Source: Voacanga thouarsii (lineage: Eukaryota > Streptophyta > Magnoliopsida > Gentianales > Apocynaceae). Taken from it: 64,000 bases of DNA. The stretch spans positions 5,775,501 to 5,839,500 of the forward strand of contig JANUWF010001176.1 of NCBI GenBank assembly GCA_026120185.1. Reading direction: 5' to 3'. The notes beneath the pieces are model-generated. The model did not search any database, was not told the DNA's origin, and saw only the letters and a program-made list of their open reading frames with translations. This document shows positions 1 to 10,390 of the stretch, one piece after another. Within the stretch, counting starts at the first letter, position 1, and every line of letters starts with the position of its first letter. A program made the translations under genes and the position numbers.

Positions 1-1
1 G

Positions 2-342
2 TAAGAGGTAATCTGATATGGTTTTACCTTTTCTAAAAAGGTATTTTCTAACATTATTTCTAATGTACTATGATTGCCTTCATCTTCAATGAGCAATCTA
101 ATAGCAATTCTTTCATTACCGAATCAAAGTATTGTTTCTACATTTTCATCAATCTCATGTATTTCACCATTAAAATTGGTATATTGGTGAATATTTGGTA
201 ATTTATATCGTTGTAGTTTGGTACATAAAGAACTACTAATGTAATTTCCATTAGTACCTTTGTCTATCAAAACACTTATCGGAGTAAATTGAATTCTATC
301 AAAATATTCTCCTTTAATCTTATAATTCCTTAAACTAATCAT
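2..342 (-). pseudogene. Endogenous caulimovirid aspartic protease fragment
   Basis: This minus-strand frame reads like the retropepsin domain of plant pararetrovirus polyproteins. It has a beta strand leading into VLIDKGTNGNYIS (about residues 24-36), which corresponds to the family's L-I-D-T/S-G-A motif. About 60 residues later, beyond an in-frame stop near 122, comes a second hydrophobic strand ending LEIMLENTF, matching the conserved I-(I/L)-G-N-(N/T)-F strand. The active-site triad is D-K-G instead of D-T/S-G, so catalysis is not expected. In living viruses this domain releases capsid and polymerase from the polyprotein. The start codon at 342 is probably just the first Met after a stop. 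The fragment is cut by the window edge. Caulimoviridae identity is clear from the reverse transcriptase nearby (5268-5654); genus is not resolved. Confidence 0.72.
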
Positions 343-349
343 CCTTTTC

Positions 350-975
350 TATAACTGGTAATCCTGCAAATCTAGAAGATTTAAAGGGATTTGTTCTCGT
401 GAAAGGACTATTAGAAACTCCTATAGATGTGAAAGAAAATCCAAGAGGTATATAATTTGTCAACATCAAAGGTTTTTGTTGTAAATCTTAATTTAATGGA
501 ATTGTTTCTAATTTCTATATCTTAGGTAAACTAGGAAATTGTATTTGGCTTACTTCATTAAATAAGTAAGGAAATCTATAGTTTCTTTAATTACGAAATA
601 CTTAGAATGATGAGTATTAGATATCGCATAAGAAATCATATAAGTTATCAACTAAGGTCGGTTAGACTGATAAAAGAATTCTTTTCTTTTAAAATCTTGT
701 AATAAACTTAAAGTTTTATCAAAATCTTTATCTTGTAAATGGTAAGACACTCTAGGGTAAATAGCAAATTTCAATTTTCTGTATTGTAAATTGCCCCATT
801 TTAGGTTATTTCCTTTATACCCTTCTGGCATGGTAAGCTTACTTATATAAGATGCTATCGTTTATTCCAAAATTTTCTTCAATTTATCTTTTTCTTTTAA
901 AATTAATTTTATTTGATCTATTTCATAAAGTATCTTATTTCCAAAGTATTCTATCATTTTTTGTAATTCAATTAA
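350..975 (-). pseudogene. Endogenous caulimovirid polyprotein segment upstream of protease (block B, distal part)
   Basis: Conceptual translation gives a lysine- and aromatic-rich protein running toward the protease, with several stops and at least one frameshift. Its first part repeats, with substitutions, the C-terminus of the segment at 6404-6715 (shared motif YKGN followed by LK). It resumes here after the LTR insertion at 981-4194. Its middle part is repeated in the opposite orientation at 7428-7535. By position it should belong to the capsid or movement-protein side of the polyprotein, but I recognise no diagnostic motif, so no domain is assigned. It is not translatable as one frame. 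Confidence 0.55.
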
Positions 976-980
976 GTCTT
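976..980. repeat. Target-site duplication (left copy) of the LTR at 981-4194
   Basis: The five bases GTCTT precede the LTR here and follow it at 4195-4199. The uninterrupted viral homologue near 6587 has this sequence once, which proves the LTR inserted into the viral DNA. Confidence 0.88.
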
Positions 981-3900
981 TGTAACACCCCACGACTACG
1001 TACCCTAAAAGGGCAGGGATGTCGCCCCGTCCCGTAGGACAAGGGGTCTTTAGAACGAGGTATAAAATATAAAGGCAATCTCCAAAAATGATCAACTTAG
1101 ATAAATAAAAAAATATTCTTATTACATCAGGCTCAACTTGGAGCAAAACGGAATAAAACAAAATATTGTTTAGAAGCATAAGCAATAAATGTCTCCTAGA
1201 ATGGATAGAGAAAATAGCAAAAGCTCCAACTATTACATGCCCCGCTGACTCAGCACAATCTATCTCCTGAAAACATGATGTAAAACGGTGTGAGAATAAA
1301 TCTCAGTAAGTCCTGTGTGTGCACATGGTTTTTTTAAATAGTTCGTGTATGCAAAGTGTAAAACATTCGAAGAAATAATTTGGCAAGTCATAAACAATTT
1401 CTTTTCGCAAGGAGTAGGTTTTCTCAATGTCACACTTTGTATAAAATAAATTCTCCACTCGGATAAAAGTCATATCACCACACGTTGGGCTCCATGAGAA
1501 CAAATTGGCCAAGGCACCACACTTTGTGCACCTTGTCCGGACCAGATTACCACACGTTGGGCATTCTGATCAAGGTGAGTGTACAACCCACCGAGTGAGA
1601 TACTCCTCCATCTCTACACCCAACAAAACCATCCGGGTGTCCATGCCAGGAATATAAATAATACCTTTCAGGCATAATGCTAGCTCGGACTGGCCTGACC
1701 AACCAACACTGTCGCCTTTTCAAGCAGAGTTCATCTTCTGGAGGTGGCCTCCTGCCAGAAGACTTACGCTAGCCCTCCAAGACTAATATTGTTAGCCTAC
1801 CCTTATTGAGTACTCAACGAACATATCCGTCAATTCCTGATTCAAAATATTTTCAAACCTTGGCTTTGTAAAACGTGGTTTTCTTTAAAATAGATTTCTA
1901 AAAATTTAAGGAAATGAATAGTTTTCTTGCTAAAACCGTTAGTTTGACAAAACCATTTAAAGAATAAATATCCACGTTTACAACCCAAGCAAACACAGTT
2001 TAACAATAGCTTTACAAAGCTTCACAACATAGACTTGCCATCACAAACTTTAACAAAACAGTTTATTAAAGGGCTTACCATCACAGCATTTAATAAAAGA
2101 GTTTATGCAAGGACTTACTTGATATCCCTCAGATAACGAGATAAAAATCACAGCTGGCTTTCCTCAATTATCCTCCTGATCTAAACCATATAATATCATG
2201 ATCAGGGTCTCAATTAATTCAAACATGCTCTAATCCCATTTATTTCCATAACAATTCGCAATCTCCTATTTAATTCCAAGTAAACTATTCAATCCCCAAA
2301 GATCAAATACTACGACCACATGTTTATCTCGCTAATAAACACCATTAAACTTTACTTTCGAGATCAAGGGAGGGTATTCCCTTACCTTGCAACTACCGGG
2401 TAATGAGGTCTCGATGTTCCTATGGTGATCGTCCCGAGTTCGCTTGAGAAGAAGAGAGAAGCTACCTCCTTTGCTTCAGTTGATCGAAAATTTAGGAAGA
2501 AGATGAAATCAGCCTCTATAGGGCGTGATTTAAGGGTAGAAGAAAGAGAAAAGAATAATTAGAGAAAACGGCATCAAGAGGTTGAAAGGATTTGTGCTTA
2601 CCTTAAGGTGGGTGCGATTTTTGCTTGGAACAACTCTTGTATTTTCGAAAATTTGCAGAGAGGAGTTGCTGAAATTTTCGTGTAGAATGGAGAGGGTAAA
2701 CGGTGGTTATGATTTAAAGTTGGAGAAGATTGGTTTAGGGTTAGATGGTGATGTTTAGAAAGACTCCTAATGGCTTTAGGTTTCTTGGACAGCAAGAGTG
2801 AAATTTCAGCTTGCGCGTGCCTCCTTACTGCCGATTTTAGGGGAGTTTTATGGAAGAGAAAATTCTGCAATTTTGCTCCTCTATGCTGGCCGAACTACTG
2901 CTCAAAGGAAGGGCTGAATGTGTTCAGAATTTTGGGCCAAACAAGGAAGAGTTTGAGTGAGTTTTGATGACTGAAAAATCCTGTGCAAGTGCTGTGAAAA
3001 TCGCTGAACAAGAGGAGAATAAATTCTGGATTGTTCAAGCTGTAATTCTGCCAAAATTTCCAGGGAAAAGGTGAGGGTTTTGGGCGCTGATATTGGCTTA
3101 ATCAACAAAGAGTTTTGGTAGGTTTTGGAGTGCAAAATTTCGTGGGTTTTGGAGTGCACAGCTGGATGAAAATTCTGTGCAAGCTGGCCGAATTTTTCTG
3201 GTTTCCAAGCTGCCGAAAATCAGTAATTTTTTGTGATAGAAATTCTGGTTTTGTGCAGCTAAGGTAGTTGAATTATTAAGGAGTGTTCTAGGTGTTTTGA
3301 GCTAGGATTTTCAGAGTTGGATTGTAACTAAAGTTGGCTGGAATTTCGGACAGCTTATGTAGATACAAAGCTGCCGAAATTCAGTTAGGAAAAGGAAGAA
3401 ATCCTAGTTGAATTTGGATTGAAATAAAATCTGGTTTTATCAAGGATTTGGATAGGATTTCCTCTAGTCCTAGAAGAGTTTGGATTAAGCTACAAGTCCT
3501 CCAAGAAGTGGCGGCACTTGCTGGAATTTTTTTCCAAATTTTTAGCTAACATTCTAGGATTAAAATCAACAAGATTTCCTACTAGGAAAAGGATTCATTA
3601 ATTCCACCTATCCATGGCAACATCTATCTAACTAAAATCAAGCTAATATTTTAATTACTAGCTAGGGTTTTTTTGAAAATCCTAAGGAACACAAGCTAAA
3701 AATTAAAGGTGAACTTTATTCACATCAAAGTCCTTGAATTTAGGAAATAAATATAGAGACTTATTTCCTTGGAGTAAAAATACTAAAATTTCTCTAGGAT
3801 AGCTAGATTCTTTTTCGGCCAAGACAAGAAATGGTCTAAAGAAAAGAATTTCAAGAGGAGAAACTTACTTCACAAAAACTAGGATTCGAACTCGGGTCAC

Positions 3901-4194
3901 CAAAGGAAATCACCAACCTCCCCGCTATTCCAAAACAACTCCAATGCTAATTTTTCTACAAGAATTTCTTACCACCCCAATACTCCTCCTTCCAAATCTT
4001 CGACCAAACCTCCCTTAAACAAATCTTTAACAACACAACTATTTCACATCAATTAATTCAAATGCAAGAGTAACGGAAAATTTCACATGCATCCATGCAA
4101 ATAAAATTAGTCTAGCTACCGCATAAAATGCAAGATGTTATGCAATGCATGACTTTTTCCCATAGTCAAAGGTGGTTTTGGGCGGGGTATTACA
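981..4194 (-). mobile_element. Solo LTR, Ty3/gypsy chromovirus (Tekay/Del-type), subfamily A
   Basis: The element begins TGTAACACCCC and ends GGGGTATTACA on the plus strand, is 3,214 bp long, and has perfect 5-bp duplications at both ends. It has no coding capacity; short open frames inside it (for example 2598-3159) are chance. The conserved pattern 'cacacaggacttactgagat' near 1290-1320 lies about 310 bp from the left end. In the related LTR next to a primer-binding site at 51546, the same pattern lies at the LTR 3' side, so this copy is minus-oriented. A GC-rich U5 motif (GATGTCGCCC, about 1019-1028) and a tRNA-like segment (3881-3940) are shared with the LTRs at 13686, 31371 and 37179. The clade is inferred from the neighbouring chromodomain element. 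Confidence 0.85.
3881..3940 (-). other. tRNA-like (A-box/B-box) segment inside LTR 981-4194
   Basis: Read on the minus strand, a B-box-like CGAGTTCGAATCC lies at 3881-3894, and a degraded A-box-like region lies about 45 bp upstream of it. The position, about 250-310 bp from the LTR 5' end, matches the same segment in three other LTRs. The A box is too damaged here to suggest activity. Confidence 0.5.
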
Positions 4195-4660
4195 GTCTTT
4201 ATCTATAGGTAAAGGATATTCCTTTTCTACCAACTTTTTATATTCTAGAGGAGCCTTCTCTAGTAGAGATTGAACTTTAGCCTTATTCTTTTCCATGGAG
4301 CAACTAAGCTGAACACTCTTCTTCACTTTTTCCTTGTAGGAGATGAACTTCTCTATAATGTTTGGTTAAAGATTTATGAATCTTTATATGTTCTATTCTT
4401 GTACTTATGTGCCTTGCTAAGGCTTCATCTAACAATTCTTGCCAAACTCATATCGATATCCTATGAGCATAATTGACCCTTGAATAATCTAATCTATATT
4501 GATAATGATCAACCCATTTTTTTTACGTCTACGATTTGTGTATCTATTTCATCTATTTCTGCTAAAACCTTATTACACTCTTCACAGTTCATGATATCTA
4601 TTATTATGGTCTTGTAATTCGGCTTCCATTTTTCTTTTCTTTTTTGCCAAATAATCTATT
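4195..4660 (-). pseudogene. Endogenous caulimovirid block B, proximal segment (second copy of 6404-6980)
   Basis: After the GTCTT duplication the viral frame resumes, with a Lys/Glu-rich stretch containing CSMEKNKAKVQ at 4260-4300. This is followed by a degraded copy of the cysteine-containing frame seen intact at 6777-6980; its start region, reading into CEEC, lies near 4575-4590. DNA similarity to 6590-7010 is high and continuous, so this is a duplicate of that viral region. Stops and frameshifts interrupt it. No function is assigned. Confidence 0.6.
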
Positions 4661-4665
4661 TGTTT

Positions 4666-4851
4666 TTATCTTTCATCTTTTAATTTTCTTGGTCTTCTTG
4701 AACGACTGGTATCGATTCCTGCACTTGCTAATCCACTAAATGCTATATCTATTCTTTCTAAAGAATCTCTTATTATTTGTAAATGACGAGCAAGTCTATC
4801 GATGCGGTCTAAAGAAATTTGACAATAAACACAAGTTTGTGAAAAATCCAT
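4666..4851 (-). pseudogene. Endogenous caulimovirid small frame with C-X2-C motif (block B)
   Basis: This 61-codon frame begins MDFSQTCVYCQ and ends in a basic Arg/Lys cluster. It has a close DNA copy at about 7080-7247 at the same relative place in the other viral block. It overlaps no host feature. The CVYC pair could be half of a metal site, but no partner cysteines or histidines follow. It is probably part of the N-terminal region of a pararetroviral polyprotein or a small accessory frame; the function is not recognised. Confidence 0.45.
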
Positions 4852-4860
4852 TAAGCAGAA

Positions 4861-5136
4861 TTATATCCCCCAATCAGAATAATCTATATAATTATCATTA
4901 TAATATCTTATGGGTATATCTTGGTTATCCCATTCTTGAGCATATCGGGTTTCAAATTCGGAGAAATCTTCATCTGAAATAAGTTCATCATTAATAATAT
5001 TTAATCTAATATCCAAATCTATCAAGTCTTCAGTTTCTATGAATGTAATCTCTGTATTTTCGACTTCTATTGTGGCTCTAATACCATTTTCATTGGTCAG
5101 AAATTGCCAATTCAAAATCGATATATTTCTTAACAC
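4861..5136 (-). pseudogene. Endogenous caulimovirid acidic N-terminal frame (block B)
   Basis: The frame is 91 codons, strongly acidic in its second half (many D and E residues), and ends shortly before the start of the next small frame at 4851. A truncated DNA copy lies at 7255-7427. An acidic first frame just after a non-coding leader suits the start of a pararetrovirus coding region, with 5137-5267 as the leader. The Met at 5136 is the first available. I do not recognise a family domain. Confidence 0.45.
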
Positions 5137-5267
5137 ATTATCTTAAACTATTTTGCATAGAGTAACCTCCATAGATATAGCAGATAAGTAAATAGAAATC
5201 ATTTTCAATAAATTTTTTGCAAGTCACAAACATCAAAAACAATTATCAAAACAATAGTTTTTCATAA
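5137..5267 (-). other. Non-coding junction between two viral blocks (possible viral leader)
   Basis: No frame is open here. On the minus strand it lies directly after the truncated reverse transcriptase of block A and directly before the first frame of block B. The simplest reading is a remnant of the viral intergenic leader brought next to a truncated polymerase by deletion. No tRNA-Met primer-binding site was seen. Confidence 0.35.
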
Positions 5268-5654
5268 TCAGAAAGGATGCATTTTTATTTGGTAAAATCC
5301 ACTCTTACAATCGAATTTTGAAAAGATCTTCTTGTTACTGGTACTATTAATCAGGCTTTCCTTATACGGTTGGAAGTATCCATAAAAAATTGTATTATCA
5401 TTCAACCTTTTATAGTTGATTACCATTCTTACCTTATTTCTGACAATCTCAGCATGATTCCTAACAATAAAAGTAGGAGAACTATGTGCAGAGTTATTTG
5501 CACGAATCAACTTTAAATCTAATAATTCATTTACTAGTTTTTGCATTTCCTCTTGATCTGTAGGATTGTATGTCATTGGAGGAATTTGAATTATTTTATC
5601 TTTATCTTTCATTTCTAAGGAAACCATCAACTGGTTTTTATTCCAGAATTGCAA
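5268..5654 (-). pseudogene. Endogenous caulimovirid reverse transcriptase, N-terminal part
   Basis: This 128-codon frame matches the start of pararetroviral RT. It contains a P-X-DQEE leader (about residues 31-36), then HSSPTFIV (residues 57-64), RMVINYKRLND (81-91), and KIFSKFDCKSGFYQIKM (109-125), which holds the first catalytic aspartate. The frame then stops, and the rest of the palm (including the Y-X-D-D box), the thumb and RNase H are missing. The HSSP and DCKSG(F/Y) motifs separate it from the Ty3/gypsy RT elsewhere in the window. In a virus it would copy the RNA intermediate; this copy is truncated and inactive. It defines the whole 1-7680 region as viral-derived. Confidence 0.85.
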
Positions 5655-6400
5655 GGGGTTTTCTGTATAACACTGTTTTTACTTATTAATGACATATCCC
5701 AAAGAGGCTTCTAACTTATCTAACAACAACTTATACTGTAAAAGAGGTGTTCTTTTAGGAAAAATCGATTTAGCCGTGTGACCCAATCCACCACGCTAGG
5801 CTGGGAGAGGTTGAAAAGGAATTGGAGTAGGCTTAGCATAAGCAGATTTAAGACGCATAATAGCTATCAAATGATGACAGAGGGTCTTAAAAATAATCTG
5901 ATGTAGGGTAGTCTCAAAAATGACTTTATAGAATAATTGTAAGAAATTATTCCCAAGTAAAATATCTATTCCTATATTATAGAAATAAAATGGTGGACAC
6001 CTTATTAAGAAATGTCTAGCAGTACCATAATCTATTCTTTTTACTGAAACAGCGATCCTTAAAGCAGTTTCCCATTTATCTATGGCTTCTTCAATATTAC
6101 TAATACAATCAAGATTTAAATAAATTCCAAAAGGATTAATTGGTTTATTTCTCATAGATCCTAACGGAGTATATTCTTCACTTGGTCTGGTATATGAACT
6201 AATTCCAGCATATCATTTTGTTGGTTTAGAAAATTCAAGATTTGTACTTGTACTTGGTACATCTACAATATTTGGATTCCATTCACATTTTATTACTTGA
6301 TCTGGTTTGATATTTATAAAATTATTATCTAATAAGTTTAAATCTCTGATCTAAGTAATCAAAGTATCTATATCTTGATTTTCAGACTCTAAATCTGAAT
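5655..6400 (-). pseudogene. Endogenous caulimovirid polyprotein with internal deletion joining upstream region to protease end (block A)
   Basis: The open part at 5796-6155 begins with a stretch typical of the region before the protease (containing INPFGIYLNLDC). It then passes abruptly into a strand ending GIDILLGNNFLQLF, the conserved C-terminal strand of the pararetroviral protease. The active-site half of the protease is absent, so an internal deletion has fused the two parts. The upstream frame 6160-6400 continues the same protein with a stop near 6213. Between 5795 and 5655 stops interrupt the path to the RT. Confidence 0.6.
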
Positions 6401-6403
6401 TTA

Positions 6404-6715
6404 TCATTTTAGTTTATTTCCTTTATACCTTTCTGATATGGTAAGCTTACTTATATGAGATGCTATCGTTTGTTCCGAAATTTTCTTCGATTTATCTTTT
6501 TCTTTTAAAAATAATTTTATTTGATCTATTTTATAGAGTATCTTATTTCCAAAGTATTCTATCATTTTTTGTAATTCAATTAAGTCTTTAGCTATAGGTA
6601 AAGGATGTTCCTTTTCTACCAACTTTTTATGTTCTAGAGGAGCCTTCTCTATTAGAGTTTGAACTTTTGCCTTGTTCTTTTCCATGGAACAACTGAGCTG
6701 AACACTCTTCTTCAC
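6404..6715 (-). pseudogene. Endogenous caulimovirid Lys/Glu-rich segment (block A)
   Basis: This 103-codon open frame is rich in Lys and Glu with heptad-like hydrophobic spacing, suggesting a coiled coil. Block B carries the same sequence at 4195-4326, where it is interrupted by the LTR and continues at 862-975. The comparison gives the pre-insertion sequence of the LTR target. Many pararetroviruses have a coiled-coil region near the N-terminus of a polyprotein or in a virion-associated protein; which of these this represents cannot be told. Confidence 0.5.
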
Positions 6716-6776
6716 CTTTTCTTTGTAGGAGATGAACTTCTCTATAATGTTCAGTTAAAGATTTATGAATCTTTAT

Positions 6777-6980
6777 CTATTCTGTTCTTGTACTTATGTG
6801 CCTTGCTAAGGCTTCATCTAACAATTCTTGCCAAACTCGTATCAATATCCTATGAGCATAATTGACCCTTGAATTATCTAATCTATATTGATAATGATCA
6901 ACCCATTTTTTTATGCCTTCGACTTGTGTATCTATTTCGTCTATTTCTGCTAAAATCCTATTACACTCTTCACAGTTCAT
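6777..6980 (-). pseudogene. Endogenous caulimovirid small frame with CEEC motif (block A)
   Basis: The frame is 67 codons and starts MNCEECNRILAEIDEID, continuing as a predicted helix with a basic end. Its duplicate in block B (about 4450-4595) is frameshifted. Together with the next frame upstream it suggests several short frames or one broken long frame before the Lys/Glu-rich segment. The function is unknown. Confidence 0.4.
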
Positions 6981-7079
6981 GATATCTATTATTACGGTCT
7001 TGTAATTCGGCTTCCATTTTTCTTTTCTTTTTTGCCAAATAATCTATTTATTTTTGTCTTTCATCTTTTAATTTTCTTC

Positions 7080-7427
7080 GTCTTCTTAAACAACTAGTAT
7101 CGATTCTTGCACTTGCTAATCCACTAAATACTCAATCTATTCTTTCTAAAGAATCTCTTAGTATTTGTAAATGACGAGCAACTCTATCGATGCGGTCTAA
7201 ATAAATTTGACAATAAACACAAGTTTGTGAAAAATCCATTAAGCAGAACTATATCCCCAATCAAAATCATCTATATAATTATCATTATAATATCTTATGG
7301 GTATATCTTGGTTATCCCATTCTTGAGCATATCGGGTTTCAAATTTAGAGAAATCTTTATCTGAAAGAAGTTCATCATTAATAATATTTAATCTAATATC
7401 CAAATAAATCGAGTCTTCAATTTCTAT
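7080..7427 (-). pseudogene. Endogenous caulimovirid N-terminal frames, degraded copy (block A)
   Basis: This stretch is a close DNA copy of 4666-5110, keeping the order acidic frame then CVYC frame, but with extra stops. The copy ends abruptly at 7427, before the start codon present in block B, where it meets the inverted viral piece at 7428. Confidence 0.55.
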
Positions 7428-7535
7428 GATTTCTTATGCAATATCTAATACTCATCATTCTGATGAAGTAAGCCAAATACAATTTCCTAGTTTACCTAAG
7501 ATATGGGAATTAGAAACAATTCCATTAAATTTATT
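7428..7535 (+). pseudogene. Inverted viral fragment at the end of the pararetrovirus block
   Basis: On the plus strand this stretch reads the same peptide region that block B encodes on the minus strand at about 495-640 (motifs ISYAISNTHHS and SQIQFPSLPKI). An internal deletion of about 50 bp joins the two motifs. It therefore forms a head-to-head viral junction with the minus-strand copy ending at 7427. Confidence 0.65.
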
Positions 7536-7591
7536 AATATATATAGATATATATTATAGATGTTTATATATATAGATATCTATTATACACT

Positions 7592-7633
<42 letters not shown>

Positions 7634-7957
7634 ATGTTTATATATCCTATTACACTCTTCACAGTTCATGTTTATATTAATCCTATTAATATACATATTC
7701 AAATTTATTAATATCTAGTAGATATTAATAAATTTAAATATGTAAATTTGAATATGTCATTATAGATGTTTAATCTTCGAGTTGTATGTACATTTGAATA
7801 TGTATATATATTTGTATATAAATGTATATTTGAATATGTATTCAAATATATATATATATATATGTATGTATGTATGTATATATATATTACATGCATATCA
7901 CTTATATGTATATACACACATAAATATATGTGTGTGTGTGTATGTGTGTGTGTGTGA

Positions 7958-7999
<42 letters not shown>

Positions 8000-8037
8000 T
8001 GTATGTATGTATGTATATATATATATATATATATATT
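7536..8037. repeat. TA-rich microsatellite zone with an embedded viral scrap
   Basis: Perfect (AT)n runs lie at about 7598-7628 and 7955-8035, mixed with GTAT and TG repeats at 7860-7955. At 7647-7671 there is a scrap identical to the viral sequence near 6959-6983. Open frames here are low-complexity Tyr/Ile/Val/Cys translations of the repeats, not genes. Endogenous pararetroviruses are known to sit in or beside TA dinucleotide repeats in plants. Confidence 0.75.
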
Positions 8038-8094
8038 ATAGAATAAATATGTTTACTTTAAATTTTACTAAAAAAAATATAATAGAATCAAGTT

Positions 8095-8305
8095 GGGGAC
8101 ATACTTTAAATATTTCTAAATTTAAGGATCAATTTTGTAAATTTTTGGGGTCAGATCATAAATACTAAAAAATTTAGACACCAATTTTGGAAAAGTTTTA
8201 GGAGCCGTATTGTAAATACTTAAAAATTTAGAGCCCAATTTATAAAATTTTTATAGATCATATTATAAATATTTAAAAATTTAGAGACCAATGTGTTATA
8301 ATATA
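8095..8305. repeat. Minisatellite of about 50-60 bp units (left copy)
   Basis: About four imperfect units share the cores 'gaccaatttgtaaaattttt' and 'atattgtaaatatttaaaaa'. The same unit in the same orientation occurs at 30395-30575 on the far side of the satellite array, so the two blocks look like parts of one repeat domain split by later insertions. Confidence 0.65.
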
Positions 8306-8314
8306 TATATATAT

Positions 8315-9757
8315 TGTTGGGATTCGTGGACTCCTAAACGCGGAAAACATCTACGAATCCCTCCCGAGGACCCAAGTAAACGATTAAGAAGATCTAAGTT
8401 TTAAGAATTACCTCTGGTTGCTGTAATCGAAATCCTTCGATTCTGGTTGCGCTGTTGTACGTTCAACCCGAACAATCACCAGACGCTTGCGAGTATGCGA
8501 ACGTCCTCTATCGGATACACACCGCGAACTCACTCGATACCCGGGGAGTGCTAGCGCCTAGGGTTTGAGAGGTTTTTTTCTTTCTGGTAGAGAATGGCAC
8601 GAATGTTCTCAACCGAAAAATTGGACTATTGAAAGACGGCTAGGGTTTTCTTAAAAAACCCTCGAACCTCTTAGAGTCCAACCCTAATCATATCTTATCA
8701 TATTCTAATTTAAATTCAAATTAAATTAAAACCGATATGATAAGATTCCGCCACTATCTCGGTAATTTAACTAATTATTTTACCGAGTCGATTCTTATAA
8801 TCTGGATATCATCCAGATTCATCGAACTTGGTCACCGAGAAAAATAACCTAACAAGTTCAGCTTATTGTGTGACCCTATAGGTTCATTTAACACCGCAGC
8901 GATGCCTAAATCGTATTTAAATGGCCCACAAGTTATAAGCGGTTTCTAGCAAAACATTATAACTATCCAGGTTAAATGAAGATCGGTGATCTCTTGGAAC
9001 CAAACCATAATTTTATATTTAGTCCTTTTGTCACACGATATCCAGTTAAGCATAAGGCACGGAGCATGTCATCCTTATTAAGCTTAATCAATTATTTCTT
9101 GATTTCATAGTAGACTGTTCAAGCAAATGATATCAATATCTTAGATTGATATATTTGAGCACGGCCATGCATTTTTAACGAGTCTAACTTATCAAGGGGC
9201 CCATGGATATCTCTCCCATAATCGAGAGGGACAAATTCCTTCACAATCAATCATATTCCTCTCCTTGATTTATTCTATATCCAACGAGTAGTCTAATTTA
9301 TTATCCGGTTAAAGACAACTTTAGACAATGTCAAAATATAGAATTTATCAAGTAAGAAACTATGATGAATTTAGGTCGAAGGACTTTCAATATTATTATG
9401 GCTAGAAAGTACTTATGACATATTCCATGAAGTACTCTCACGAGTGGGTCATGTCCAATACAATGTTCTCTAACATTTATTTATGTCTTGACTCGATATC
9501 ACAAATATCCATGGCCGATAAAACATAGCCATCAAGTCACAAACATACTAATCTTAATTTATTATTATTCCAATAATAATAATCGATCAGGGACAGTTTT
9601 AGAATAGTCATTGTATTCATTGTAGGGTTTTACTATCAAGTCACGTACTTGATGACCAACAAAACAAAACTCACTATTCATGGAAAGGAAAGCCTCATAT
9701 TATTATATAAAACATAATGACAATTGTATAAGTACAAATTGACTCTAGGGCATATCC

Positions 9758-9761
<4 letters not shown>
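8315..9761. mobile_element. Solo LTR, family B (probably Ty1/copia)
   Basis: The sequence begins TGTTGGGATTCG and ends ATATCCCACA, giving imperfect terminal inverted repeats in an LTR style. The same element lies in reverse orientation at 31357-36312 (interrupted), where 4 of 5 flanking bases match as a duplication. Alignable landmarks include the poly-AC-adjacent end, 'tcaagtcacgtacttgatga' and the first 70 bases. The length of 1,447 bp compares with 1,540 bp for the other copy after removing its insert. No target duplication is visible here because the right end abuts a CA/TA microsatellite. There is no coding capacity. Confidence 0.65.
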
Positions 9762-9822
<61 letters not shown>

Positions 9823-10102
9823 GTATGTATGTATGTATGTATACACGCACGTACCAAATACATATATATGTATACACACACACGCACTCACGCCACACAC
9901 ACACACACATATATATATACCAAATACATATATATAGATATACATACATACACATATAGAGATATACATATATATACACACACACATAAATATTAATATT
10001 TATGGCATTGTACCATATATATGTGTGGGTGTGTGTGTATATATCTATACCATCTACATACCGAATACATATATATGTGTGTGTGTGTGTGTGTGTACCC
10101 GA
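9754..10102. repeat. CA/TA/GTAT compound microsatellite
   Basis: Runs include (AC)n at about 9757-9780, (AT)n at 9781-9820, GTAT repeats to 9842, further (CA)n and (TA)n blocks to 9990, and (GT)n at 10075-10096. Translated frames across it are repeat artefacts. Confidence 0.85.
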
Positions 10103-10390
10103 AAGCTAATATATTTACAAAGATTAACGTATCAAATTAATGATCCAACTGTTAGATTTGTTGAAATTGTTAAGAAAAGCGATATGGCCAAATTTGAAGA
10201 TAATTGGATATATTTTGGGGCGTAATCTAGCATAATATCTATAGAAATGTCAAAAACTGAGTACATTTACAAAGATAGGCGCATCAAATTAACAATCTAA
10301 CTGTTAGATTTGTTGAAATTGCTAAGAAAAGTGTTATGAATAATTTGATGATAATCGAACATATTTTGGTACATAATCTAGCATAATATC
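10103..10390. repeat. Satellite array, left part (two monomers of about 150 bp)
   Basis: Two units carry the landmark 'tttacaaagat' (about 10110 and 10263), then 'aactgttagatttgttgaaa' and 'taatctagcataatatct'. They match the large array at 27717-30390. The array is split by the LTR at 10391-27711; ATATC at 10386-10390 is that element's target duplication. Confidence 0.8.

Noticed and set aside
862..1185. A 107-codon minus-strand frame
   Set aside because: It runs from the solo LTR straight into viral sequence across the insertion point at 980/981, so it is a chimera of two unrelated DNAs.
124..7427. Pararetrovirus frames as a functional virus
   Set aside because: Active-site change in the protease, truncated RT without the catalytic box, missing RNase H, duplicated and inverted blocks and an LTR insertion. 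It is a fossil; no complete gene is present.
7708..10225. Several Tyr/Ile/Val/Cys-rich frames of 60-96 codons
   Set aside because: They translate CA/TA/GTAT microsatellites in alternative frames and strands, with no complex sequence.
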